Shown here in pieces: positions 46,481 to 57,232 of a DNA stretch of 64,000 nucleotides. Both the position numbers and the translations under genes were made by a program. The DNA comes from Bathynomus jamesi (Eukaryota; Arthropoda; Malacostraca; Isopoda; Cirolanidae): NCBI GenBank assembly GCA_023014485.1, contig JAJOZX010007507.1:93501-157500 (forward strand). The letters run 5' to 3'. The notes under the pieces were generated by a model. The model saw nothing but the letters and a program-made list of their open reading frames with translations, was not told the DNA's origin and did not search any database. Position 1 is the stretch's first letter; every line of letters begins with the position of its first letter.

Positions 46481-48088
46481 GAGTCTGCGTTCACCTTATA
46501 ATCACCCAATTTATTGTAAATTGTACAAATATATATGATGATTGCAGCAAAATTTTATTTTTTATTTTTACGTTATTTGCTTCTAAATGTAATTATTATA
46601 AATTAGTAAAGAAATTAACAATTTAATGGCATAATCTTCTTAATAATAATCAATATGACCTCCTTTTGCTTTAATGACAGCTTCCACTCTGTTAGGCATA
46701 GATTCGACAAGTTTATGGATAACATCTTGCGCTATGCCGTTCCAGCATTCTTCTACATTCTCCCAGAGAGAATCGAGAGAAGTTATATTCTTTTTAGCTT
46801 TCAGACTCTTCAAATTGTCCCAAAGATGCTCTATTGGATTGAGATCAGGACTTTGTGGAGGAAACTTCATAATTTGTAGAACACCATCTTTTTCTTGTTG
46901 AGATAGTTCATGCAAAGGTTAGAAGTGCGCTTTGGGTCGTTATCCTACTGGAAAATGAATCCTTGACCACAAAGCCTCAATCCTGATGGTATTGCGTGTC
47001 TCACTAGTATGGAGTGGTACTTCTCTTTTGTGAAAGTGTAAGTGATTCCGTGAAGATCCAACTCCAGAATAACTGAAACAACCCAAAACTTGAATGTTGC
47101 CTCCACCATATTTTACTGAATGTTTTATGCGGGGATCTATCAGTGTTTCGTTGGTTCTACGTCCAACATAAACTCTTCTAGAGACCCAAAAAGTTCCATT
47201 TTTGATTCATGAGTAAAAAGAACTTTTTTCCAGTCGTCTACAGTAAAATTTCGATATTCTCTCGCCCACTTCAATCTTTTAGCCTTATTTTGTTTCCTCA
47301 GTAGTGGTTTGGACACAGCAACTCTGCCATGGAGACCAGCTTTTATGAGTTCTTTTTATAGTACTTGTACTTATTGGAGAGTCCCGTTGTTCATTTGACT
47401 GTGCCTGAATCTATGTTGCTGTGGCTTTTCTGTCACGCAGTGATGTAACCTTTATGTAATGATCCTCAGAATCATTAGTCACTTTAGATCTGCCAGATCT
47501 TGTCTTTGAAGAGCACGATCCAGATTCTTTATATCCGCTTATAGTTTTTTGGACGGTCCCTTTTGAAACGTTAATTTTTGCCGAGATCTGGCGGTGGGAC
47601 ATTCCCCCTCTTGAAAGGGCAATTATTTGTCGTCTCTGGGATAAACTTAGTTCCTTAACACATTTTAATTACGGCCCTAGAGAGAGAGAATAGAGAAAAT
47701 TATTATTTTTTAATCAAATTGCTACAATGTCATTGACTAATTGGATTCATCAGTTATAATAGACAAGTTGTTAAAATTACTGTATGAATAAGCTATTTTG
47801 AGGATGAATAACATTTGGCTATGGTCTGTCACCAATACCTGGGTTAAAATCGGCGTTATTATATTGCAAAGAAAAAGACGTAACGGGACCAAAAAGGACC
47901 ATTTTCATTAATGTGTCCTTTCTTATGAAATAAAAGCTACATTACTTACACGTGTAGTAGAATATATGAAATATCATTTCTTGTCAAAGAAAAAATACCT
48001 TAATGTAGCGGACATACTTTCTCAGAGTTGTATTATTTTCTAGAAATTGTCTAAAACTGAGGTGGACACAGACTTTTGAACGCCACTA
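46481..48088 (-). mobile_element. Tc1-like transposon, broken
   Basis: The N-terminal helix-turn-helix (47602-47411: MSHRQISAKINVSKGTVQKTISGYKESG) and the C-terminal catalytic block (46915-46640: FPPQSPDLNPIEHLWDNLKSLKAKKN, AVIKAKGGHIDYY) are open. Between them, stops and shifts break the region around 46920-47400. The right end, complemented, is TAGTGGCGTTCAAAAGTCTG. The left end keeps only the inner part (GAGTCTGCGTTCACC), so a few terminal bases seem lost where it meets the LINE fragment. Tc1 enzymes use a DD34E triad at TA targets. The SPDLN-IEHLW block includes the third acidic residue. The copy is inactive. Confidence 0.8.
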
Positions 48089-48089
48089 A

Positions 48090-48119
<30 letters not shown>

Positions 48120-48133
<14 letters not shown>

Positions 48134-50855
48134 TTGTCAGATGAATTAATGTACGGTAGGCCTTTTGGTGGTGTTGCTTTCTTATTAAGGAAAAATTTGT
48201 CAAAACATATAAGATTTTAACAAGCGATAACGTAAGGTTGTTAGGCATTGAATTACGAGTGAACAATGATTGCATATTAATTGTAAACTGCTATTTACCA
48301 TACAACAACGGCAGTAATCTAGATGAATACATTGATTTGCTGTACAAAATTAAGTCATTATCAGATAACCCCAAATATTCTCAATGTATAATAATGGGGG
48401 ACTTTAACGCACATGTGAACTCGGAATTCTTTGGAGAATTGGGTAACATGTGCGAGTCGGCCAATTTAAGTATAAGTGATGTAGATGTATTAGGGGTAGC
48501 CAGTGGTAATTTTACATGTACGTTAGCGATATGAGTGGTACCACCAGGTGGATTGATCATTGTCTCACTAGTAATAATCTAAAGGATCGAATTGTTAGCG
48601 TTCATATTTTGCATGATTTCCTTCTTTCTGATCATAGACCATTATTAATTAACGTTACCAATTTATGCGCAACACGACTTAACAAGAACTCAATAGGTAA
48701 GAATAATCGCGTCGATTGGTCCAATGTTAATATGCAGCAGAGAATAGAATACAAAGACAGAACATGTCACCTCTTTAATAATTTAGAAATTTTGCACCTT
48801 GGCTGTAATAATCCTTGCTCAAATGATTCTCACTGTAAACTCATAGATAGGTATTATAGTAAGATAATATCCCTGTTAAGAGAAGCAGGAAGCCCCTTGA
48901 TTAAATCTTACAACTATCATACTAAGGTTATTCCTGGATGGAATGATTTTATTGCCCCCCTGAAGAGGGAATCGAAAGACGCCTACGATTTGTGGTGCTT
49001 TCATGGTAGACCCAGATTAGGACCAGTATACATAAATATGTGTAGAAGTCGGGGTCAGTATAAGGCGGATAAGGCGATATAAACAGGAAGAAGAGTCTAT
49101 TCGAGCATCAAAAGCCTGTGAAGCTGCATAAATAACGATAATAACAAATTTTGGAAATTTGTTAAGAATCAAACGGGTGTCAAAAATGTCCTCCCTCCGA
49201 CAATCGATGGGGTGTCGGGGGACGATGAAATTGCAAAGCTGTGGAAAAACCACCACTATAACATTCTTAATAGTGTGAGTAGGGATAATCTTAAGATAGA
49301 TTGCAGCGAAACGATTGTGGGAGGGACAAGGGAAAATATTTTGATATCATTTTCTGAAGTAAAGAGGTTAATTAAAGAGTTAAAGACTGGCTCTGCGTCA
49401 GGGGTAGATGACTTATCGAATGAGCACTTAAAATATGCAAATGACGTAGTATGTCTGCATATATCATTGCTCCGATCAGCCATGCTTGCTCATAGCTATA
49501 TCCCTGCAGAGTTCATGAGGGTATATATCTTGCCCCTGGTCAAAAATAAGTATGGAGACATTCTGTCCAGCAATAATTACAGGCCTATTGCTGTCGCTTC
49601 CTGCTTCTCGAAACTACTAGAAAAACTTGTTACTCCGATTAAATGATTTCCTATGGACATCTAATCAGTTTGGCTTTAAAAGGTCCCACTCAACTGACCT
49701 GTGTATCTATGTACTTAAAGAAACAATATCTAAATACATTGACAGTAATTCAACCATTTATAGCTGTTTCCTTAATATAAGTAAGGCATATGATAGGGTG
49801 AACCACAATATTTATTTGCAAAACTAGAAGACAGGAAGGTTCCCATGTACATATTAAATTTATTGAAATTTTGGTATTCCCACCAATCTTTCACTGTTAG
49901 GGGGGCAATGTACTATCCGAGTGTTTTGGCTCCTCTTGTGGGGTGAGACAAGGCTCCTTGCTCTCCCCTATGCTGTTTAATGTGTATATTGACGGATTAA
50001 TTGCTTCACTTAATGAGGCAACAGTAGGATGTTGTATAGATAACACAAGGATAAATAACTTAGTTTATGTCGATGATATGGTGTTAATAAGTCCCTCTGT
50101 TAAAGGTCTGGATCGGCTACTAAAAGTCTGCGAAGTGTATTCGCAGAAACATGATATTCTTTTTAATGTGACAAAAACTAAGGTTATGCAATTTCATCCT
50201 AAAAGCTGTAATCAGCCAGCTGATATAAGGTTTAAAATGAATGGTGAAGTAATTGAGGAAGTACAAGAGTTTAAGTATTTGGGTCAAACTATTACCAGCT
50301 CCTTGAGTGATGACTCGGATATAAGAAAACAATCTCGAAGCCTGTGTGCTAAAGCGAATATGACCATAAGGAACTTTCGTTTCTGTACAAGTGAAGCTAA
50401 AGACACACACTTTCGTACTTTCTGCAGTAATATATACGGTCAGCAACTCTGGGTGAATTATAAAAAAGGTTCTGGCAGAACCCTAAATTTGCTGTACAAC
50501 AGGTCGTTTAGACTTACATAAATTACCCCCGAGATGCTCAGCTTCGCAAATGTTTGCAACCCGCAATGTTCCGAGCTTCCCGGAGGTAACAAGACGTGCT
50601 CAACACAGTCTAATGCAAAGAATTAAAAAATCAACCAACCCGATCATCCAAGCTATCCATGAGTCCTGCCATTTATCCTCTAAGCTATGGACTTTTTGGT
50701 ACGAAAACGTCTGTCTGTAGCTCCACTTAATTTCGACAGTGCAGTATTATTTCTAATCAATTGTATATATTATTATCCTTAGTGTATGAACTGTCATTGT
50801 ATTAATAATATTTGTCATATGGACTATAGTCTGCCAATAAACATTTTCATTTTCA
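48120..50855 (+). mobile_element. LINE with APE endonuclease and reverse transcriptase (second family), broken in four places
   Basis: Open segments in order are as follows. Endonuclease: 48150-48534 (GGVAFLLRKNLSKH, ELRVNNDCILIVNCYLPYN, IIMGDFNAHVNSEFFG) then 48516-49082 after a shift (TTRWIDHCL, LLSDHRPLL). Fingers: 49212-49646 (TGSASGVDDLSNEHLKY, SNNYRPIAVASCFSKLLEK). Palm: 49627-49827 (NQFGFKRSHSTDLCI, LNISKAYDRVNH) and 49943-50521 (VRQGSLLSPMLFNVYIDGL, LVYVDDMVLISP). The catalytic YVDD codons are at 50066-50077. The enzyme would nick DNA and copy its own RNA there. The C-terminal part and 3' UTR follow, ending ATAAACATTTTCATTTTC at a (TA)n tract. At least four frame breaks. A 3' copy lies at 58.7-62.9 kb. 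Confidence 0.87.
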
Positions 50856-50856
50856 T

Positions 50857-50861
<5 letters not shown>

Positions 50862-50907
<46 letters not shown>

Positions 50908-50914
50908 TATATTA
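50862..50914. repeat. (TA)n microsatellite between LINE tail and next element
   Basis: A TA tract of about 40 bp passes into TATTATATTA, the proposed target duplication of the element that follows. Confidence 0.9.
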
Positions 50915-53900
50915 TGGTGTGTCAATTTGGGAGGTGAAAATTAATTTTGCGAATTCCTTCACTGAGGGGTTTTAAAAATATGTTTTTGGATGTGAAGAAT
51001 TCAAATCTGCTATTATTTTGTGATTGCTCAACACTTAGCTTGGTAAATCTACGTTTGATTAAAAAGCACATAAATTGCTCTCGGAAAACAACATTTATTA
51101 ATTTTAGCTTCTCAAAATGTCAGGTAATGCTATAAAAATGTTAGTTTCTCTGCATAAAACATATCCTAGTAATCATAAAACATATCCTTGTAATCATAAA
51201 ACAACATTAGAAAGTAATGACACCAGTAAAAAAAAATATTTAAACAAGTTTCATCAAGTCTTGCTTTGATTCGTTCTTGGACATCAGCCGCCGACTTGCT
51301 TGTTGGCCTCTGATATAGCCCTCACGTTTCTCATGTGTATACACCCTGCCTGCTGCCTCTGTGACTTGTTTCACACACCTCTCTATTGACTGAGCATGAC
51401 AGGGCCACTGTGGAACTTGCATAGGCTTGTCAAAGAACTTCTTTACTTCCGCTGTAGTCAGTTTACATGTCAAAGGAGGTTCAAATACCCCGTCAAACCA
51501 GTCTGTCAGCTCCAACACGGAAGAAGCACTGGGGTTGATGGAAGGTGTCTTCCTGGGACGTACAGAAAGATCTCCAAGTGTGTCATCATCTCCACCCCTC
51601 ATGTCAACAATCTTTTGGACACCAGCTCTCCTCTCCTCACTGTCATCTGAGCACAAGAGTGTCTGGATTATCATTTCGCTGAATGCATACCATGCTGAGC
51701 GCTTGATGGTTGGCAAAACAGCATCCACTACAGCCTTCTTTTGCAGCCTAACTAGCCGCAGCTGAAACAAGATGTGGCGTGGGCCTTCCACCCAAGAGTG
51801 TTTTACTTTGATGTTGAACCAACAGGGGTAGTACACACCAACAATGTATTCCACTATCAGTCTTAAGTTGTTGAGGGTTTTGCCTTTAAGGCCATGTTTT
51901 GAAACCCATATGCGACAAAGCCTGTTTGCTGTTGTCAACCACCTTGAATGGCTCACTGGACCAATTTCAAGAAGGGCCAGATCTGTGGGAAGTTCTCCTG
52001 TCCTTATGGCATGTGTGATCCTATACCCGTACGCTTGATCAGTAGAGAGATCCTTTACGACATTGTCACTCAGTGAAGTAAGAGGCTCTCCAATTGAGAG
52101 TTTGGTGAATGAAGGATCAATTTCAAGTTCGGTTGCCGTGTCTAGCATCTTGCCAATGTTACCTGTCCACTTGTTGTTAGACAAGGTCTTCCCATCCAGT
52201 GCTGTGATCAAGTGTCGCAGGGGTAACTCGTTAGTGTGGAGGGCACAAACCAACCAGATCAGCTTACGGCAAAGCTTGACCTCTACCCAATGCATGGAAC
52301 CACCCTCCCAGCCAGTGTTAACATTTGTAGAATCACCTCCAATGGCCTGCAGGCTTTTATCAATGCCCTTCTTCTTCATGAAATCTACAAGATTATCAGC
52401 AATAACTTCAGCAGGTTTTTTCCTCGTTGAGCCTTTCTCAGGAGTGAAGTGGTAGAGATATCTTCCACCTGGCTCACTGCACACAGAATAATGCTCTTCT
52501 TTGATGATGCTTGGGAACTGATGATCTGAATTGTCTGTTTTCAGCATAACTTTAGTTGTATCTTGATGGCCGTCAAAGAAGATGCAGTCAATTTCACCCT
52601 TCTTACAAAGATCATCAAATTCCTGATCCAGGGATCTCATAACTTTTTCTTGGGCCCTCTTGACTTTATTGTGATCAACTACAAGTCTCTTGTCTTCTTC
52701 AGTGATTAAGCCAGCATCCATAAAGGCAGCAGTGGTGATGGCAGCTGTGGCACGCAGGCCAACACCATATCTGATGCTATGCATAGCAACATTAGGTATT
52801 TCTAATGTGTTGTACTCTGGCTTTTTATTGGAAGTTGAAGACGTGCTTGGTATTTCTAATGTCACTTCATAACTTCCATCCTTTCCATCTTGAGCATCAG
52901 CTATTTGTTCTTCATTTTCATCATCAGAGAAAATTATTTCATTTGATGGCATTGAAACATCCTGCTTACTTGTCTGCTTATATTCAGCAAACCTTCCTTT
53001 CGTCTTCTTGCCGCTTCTGCTTTTTTGACTTGTCTGTTGTGCTCAGGTTGATCTGGCAAGCCAATCTGATGTGGTTCAATAGAACCAGACTTGTCTCTCT
53101 GACCTTTAATGAAAGCAAGTTCCTTCACAGGGATCTTCATCTCCCTAGGGCATGTACAGTTAATGTGAGTTTCGTTTTTGCAACCAGCATCTGCAAGGCA
53201 GCCAAATTCAGAGCAGAGAACAATTTTACACTTGCAACTGAGGATGTCAAAAAGCTTGTCAAGTTTTGCAATGAAAGCCTCTTTGACATGTAGCTTTCTC
53301 TCCCAAGAGATATGTTTTTGGCCTGCTCCCAGCTCTCTCGGATCTTGTTTAAGATTGTGACTCGTGAATTTACAACGGGGGCTACAAAAGAACTGTTTGC
53401 TCGTTGCCACTTTTCAAGCACTTTAGGGTAAATGTCCTTTGCAAGACTGGCTGCTGGGTAGTTTCTCACATCCTCACCACTTTGTTCTCTTAGCAGTAGC
53501 CCATATTTCAGAACGTCTCGCAGAGTTGGGAGTTCAGATGGCAACAACTCTCTACCAGTTCCAATTAGGTTGCTCATATGTGTGAATGTCCCCAGTCTTG
53601 TCCTCCTTTTAGAAGCCATTGTAGGTCAATTCCCACTGGTTAGGATGGTAGCACTGACGGACAAGTAATCTTCAGCACACTGATGAATATGTTTAAACCT
53701 GTGAAATAAGCAAAAACAGCAGTGCATTATATATACAGCATATATAATTATTAATATAATAATTATTATATAATTCCACAAAAAAGTCACTATTTTTATG
53801 TAGCTTCTTACCAAGCAAAACTAAATTATATTAAATTAACAAAAATATCTTTAGAATTCCTAAGTCATGCTGCAACTTTTTAGCACCCCTCATATTTGGA

Positions 53901-53931
53901 ATTTGAAAGTTGAAAAATTCGAGACCCCCTG
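50915..53931 (-). mobile_element. Candidate DNA transposon with divergent hAT-like transposase (copy A)
   Basis: Flanking 8-mers TTATATTA are identical (50907-50914 and 53932-53939), but they lie in AT-repeat sequence, so they could match by chance. The ends are weakly inverted: left TGGTGTGTCAATTT, right complement CAGGGGGTCTCGAATTTTTC. An inner pair GAGGGGTTTTAAAAA and GAGGGGTGCTAAAAAG occupies similar positions. The length (3017 bp) is close to that of copy B (3229 bp). It carries the gene at 51240-53619. Confidence 0.5.
51240..53619 (-). pseudogene. Divergent hAT-like transposase, copy A (three frames)
   Basis: The start at 53619 (MASKRRTRLGTF) aligns with copy B. A first frame (53619 to about 53305) runs through LPSELPTLRDVLKYGLLL and TILNKIRESWEQAKN. 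After a one-base shift, 53310-52934 holds a Cys-rich stretch (LSCKCKIVLC...CTCPREMKIP). After another shift a 570-residue frame (52952-51240) gives the core. It contains CIFFDGHQDTT (D127), AIGGDSTNVNTGW (D207), LVCALHTNELPLRHL (C236-x2-H239), SHSRWLTTANR (335-343) and CHAQSIERCVKQVTEAAGRVY with E524 in an S-x2-E-R motif. This order resembles hAT transposases, whose RNase H-like core is split by a helical domain. A splice acceptor-like TGCTTATTTCACAG lies about 80 bp upstream of the ATG. It is inactive as read because of two shifts. No other named family fits better. Confidence 0.7.
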
Positions 53932-53956
53932 TTATATTATATTATATTATATTATA

Positions 53957-54843
53957 CAGGGTGTACATAAAGTCAGGATCTATTTTGTGAAGCACTTGGA
54001 AATTATATGGAATTCAATCATAAAATGATAAAGTGGTAACATTTATTAAATAATTAAGAGTAGGATTCGACGTGACGCCCATCAGTATCCCTGCACAGCT
54101 CAAATCGTTCCGCAGCATTTCTAAACACATTCTGGAGCATTTGCGGGGTTATGTTATCTGCAGCAGTTCGTATACGTGTACGTAAGTTTTCAAGACTCGT
54201 AATCTTCGTCTGATAGACGTGCGATTTGATAAAGCCCCATGCAAAGAAATCTAAAGGGGTTAAATCTGGTGATCTCGCTGGCCAAGGTCTGTTGCTTCCG
54301 CGTCCGATCCAGCGATTTGGAAAACGTCCATTTAGATAATCCGTAACAATTTTGGCATAGTGACAAGGAGCACATCATGTTGATAGACGACGGGGATAGG
54401 ATTGTTAGTACCGTCGTCTATGAACATGATGGTGCTCCTTGTCACTATGCCAAAATTGTTCAGGATTATCTAAATGGACGTTTTCCAAATCGCTGGATCG
54501 GACGCGGAAGCAAACAGACCTTGGCCAGCGAGATCAACAGATTTAACCCCTTTAGATTTCTTTGCATGGGGCTTTATCAAATCGCACGTCTATCAGACGA
54601 AGATTGCGAGTCTTGAAAACTTAGTATACGAACTGCTGCAGATAACATAACCCCGCAAATGCCCCAGAATGTGTTTAGAAATGCTGCGGAACGATTTGAG
54701 CTGTGCAGGGATACTGATGGGCGTCACGTCGAATCCTACTCTTAATTATTTAATAAATGTTACCACTTTATCATTTTATGATTGAATTCCATATAATTTC
54801 CAAGTGCTTCACAAAAATAGATCCTGACTTTATGTACACCCTG
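53957..54843. mobile_element. 887-bp near-perfect palindrome of two DD41D mariner 3' halves
   Basis: The ends CAGGGTGTACATAAAGTC and the complement are flanked by TA (53955-53956 and 54844-54845). Each arm of about 430 bp is the same C-terminal piece of a mariner-type transposase, head to head around a spacer of about 17 bp near 54395-54411. On the plus strand it reads YEHDGAPCHYAKIV and NGRFPNRWIGRG. On the minus strand it reads WPARSPDLTPLDFFAWGF and SLENLRTRIRAAADN. Spacing of the Asp residues again gives DD41D. It cannot encode an enzyme but has two matching ends. Confidence 0.9.
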
Positions 54844-54845
54844 TA

Positions 54846-55188
54846 TTATTATAGTGCAAATTCCTCCAATATTTTCATCGGTGGTTGTTGAAGTTACATT
54901 AGCTCCTACATGCTACATCTTTTGGTTTTTTTTTCCAGGTTTTTAACCACTTAACGCTTGCATTATGGTACGGAGAGGTTCCATTAAAAAGTTTAGAGAA
55001 TGCGCGCTTTTATCGTATACAACGATTATTTTTTCGAATTTCACTCGAGTTAGGATTTTACTTAGTCGAAATCAAATTACTACTGCTTCATGCTACCTCA
55101 AGATTTTATGCACCCTGTTTTTGGTTGTTTTATTTTAGGTTAGATTAAGGTTAACCTAACCTAAATTGAACTCTCATAAAATCGTAAC

Positions 55189-55223
<35 letters not shown>

Positions 55224-55249
55224 ATACACACAGACACACACACACACAC
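54846..55249. other. No gene seen; ends in compound microsatellite
   Basis: AT-rich sequence including AGGTTAGATTAAGGTTAACC. (GT)n, (TA)n and (CA)n runs at 55190-55250 directly abut the 3' end of the LINE fragment that follows. Confidence 0.55.
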
Positions 55250-55840
55250 CTTTCCTTTCAACCTTTCAAAGGTTCCGCGCGATGATTCCTCATTTCACGA
55301 AGGTCAAGCTTGTCGCCCCTCCTCTCGAGTTGGCCTGGTGAAGTAGTGAGTTGGTTTCTTGTACTCTCCATTTCACATAGCTAGGTACGCCCGGCTCATC
55401 GGAGATTGTTCTGAGCCAGGCGTCTAATCTTCTTTTGAAGATGTCCACCACAACACCACTCGTGTTCCTTAAGTCTTTGGGCAGCTGATTTAAACAGTCT
55501 TGGTCCTCTCGCAAGAAAGCTATTTTCTTTCAGGGTTAAGGATGTTCCCCGTCTCGCCTTTAATTTGGGAACACGATACACCCTTCCTTTTCTACTTTCC
55601 ACTGTTGTTTGGGGAGTTAGAGGGTTCAGAGTAAGATTAAGGACTAGTTTCTCCATTGTTTTCCAAGTGTAAATAATGGTGTGTAATATCTCCTCTTTTT
55701 CAGTGAATATAGGTTTAGTTCGCGTAACCTTTACCAGTAATTTAGTTCTTTGCACCCATTGATCTTTGCTGTGAAGCTTCTCTTGAATCCCTTCTAGCTG
55801 TCTAATGTCTTCTTTTTATATGGGGATGTTAGGACCGAGC
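55250..55840 (-). pseudogene. LINE 3' fragment, third copy of the 30.5-33.4 kb family
   Basis: The minus strand reads VQRTKLLVKVTRTKPIFT, TIIYTWKTMEKLVLNLTLNPLTPQTTVESRKGR, then LKENSFLARGPRLFKSA and, after a frame change, LPKDLRNTSGVVVDIFKRRLDAWLRTISDEPGVPSY. This is the extreme C-terminal part of the LINE protein, downstream of the reverse transcriptase. It is 5'-truncated near 55840 at GAGCAGTATACACACACAC, next to another (CA)n run. Nearly identical text at 45.5-46.0 kb shows that the two copies are close relatives. It is non-functional by truncation. Confidence 0.82.
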
Positions 55841-55859
55841 AGTATACACACACACACAC

Positions 55860-57230
55860 ACACCCCTTGAGCTCAGATTTTTGTGTAATATTTTGTGGGT
55901 ATAATCTATAACAGCGAATCCTAAACTCGGAGCAGTAATATTTTCTATTTTTTCAAATATTTAGCCACGTTTTCGTTTAGGTAGTTTGGGTGGAGGATCC
56001 ATTAAAAAAATGTAATGTAATATTTATACTCGATTTACGCAATAAATATATGAAAACAATTTAGTTGCATTTTATTAATGGAAAGCAATTATAAAATAAC
56101 TGTGGAGCAATTCCAATAATGAGTATTTCCGCGTTGCGCAGAAATGTTAATAAAATTGTTCCTCCGTTTTGATTATGAGAACGCTTTTTCCAACCTAAGA
56201 AATAAAGTAATAAACTGACGGTCCCCGTAAATGCTAACCCCGTAACTAAACACGAAGAATAATTTCAGTGATGGTACCCAATGCAATATTATTACATACG
56301 CAAATAAAAATAAGTACGTACTCGACTCATTCTTTCCTTTTCTCGTGATCTTTCCTGGAAAGATCACGTATACTTTCTTTCTAAAATAGCGTGTAAGAGG
56401 TTTGGTATACTGTACCGCCTCCGCGGTTTCTTCACCACCACTCAGTTGTTGTCTATTTACATTGTACGGGTGTCTTGTTCGCCCCTGTATGTAGTATGCT
56501 TCTCACGTGTGGAGTGGTTCAATCCACGCAGCCGTACTTGACGGGTGGAATCAAAGGTTTTTCGTCTCATCAATTTCCCGCTTCTTACTAGGCATCTCGA
56601 AAACCCCGGACCTTGATTTTAGCTCTCTTCTTCTATGGGAGCATTTGCCCTTGGCCCCTCCTTCGTGCATAAAAAAAAAGATGGAGCCTCGATTCATCCG
56701 CTACCATTCGCGTATTTGTGTTTCAGAATTCGGGTGCGTTGCCACTACCTCTTAGATGCCTACGTATAAATATTCTTTCTAGCATCTCGGCCTTCTTTCT
56801 AATAACCTAATCCTATTAGAGTTTGAGATTTAAACTGATTTTAGGGTTAACTTTTAAAAATTTTACCAGAAGCAAAGAATAATCGAATTTATTAATTTCA
56901 ATGAGCACTGGGAATACAAAGTGGGGTACGTAGATTAGTGAATTTGAAACAGAATAAGTTTTAAATAAACATTTAAGATTACAAAACCATTGTTATAGGC
57001 TATATCAACTTTTTATAGCTTTAATTAGAGTAAATGTAGACATATATTTAATTTTCCTGGTAGGCCTTTAGGCGTACTGGTAAAATTATCTGAAAGACTG
57101 AGCAAAAACCCAACTGGGTTTTTTTCTGCCAGCCTATTATTATCCAGCATGTTAGGCTTACCTTACCTAACTTCGCCTCAAAAAGATAACTGAAGAAAAC
57201 CCAGCATATTAATTTTCACTTAGGCATTGG
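55860..57230. other. No gene seen; hAT-end scrap near 57105-57200
   Basis: No coding motif. CAAAAACCCAACTGGGTTTTT at about 57104-57124 and AAAACCCAGC near 57198 resemble the ends of the hAT group at 33750-35121. Confidence 0.45.
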
Positions 57231-57232
57231 TT

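Noticed and set aside
51427..53293. Long plus-strand open frames at 51.4-53.3 kb
   Set aside because: They are antisense shadows of the copy A transposase and show no motif of their own.
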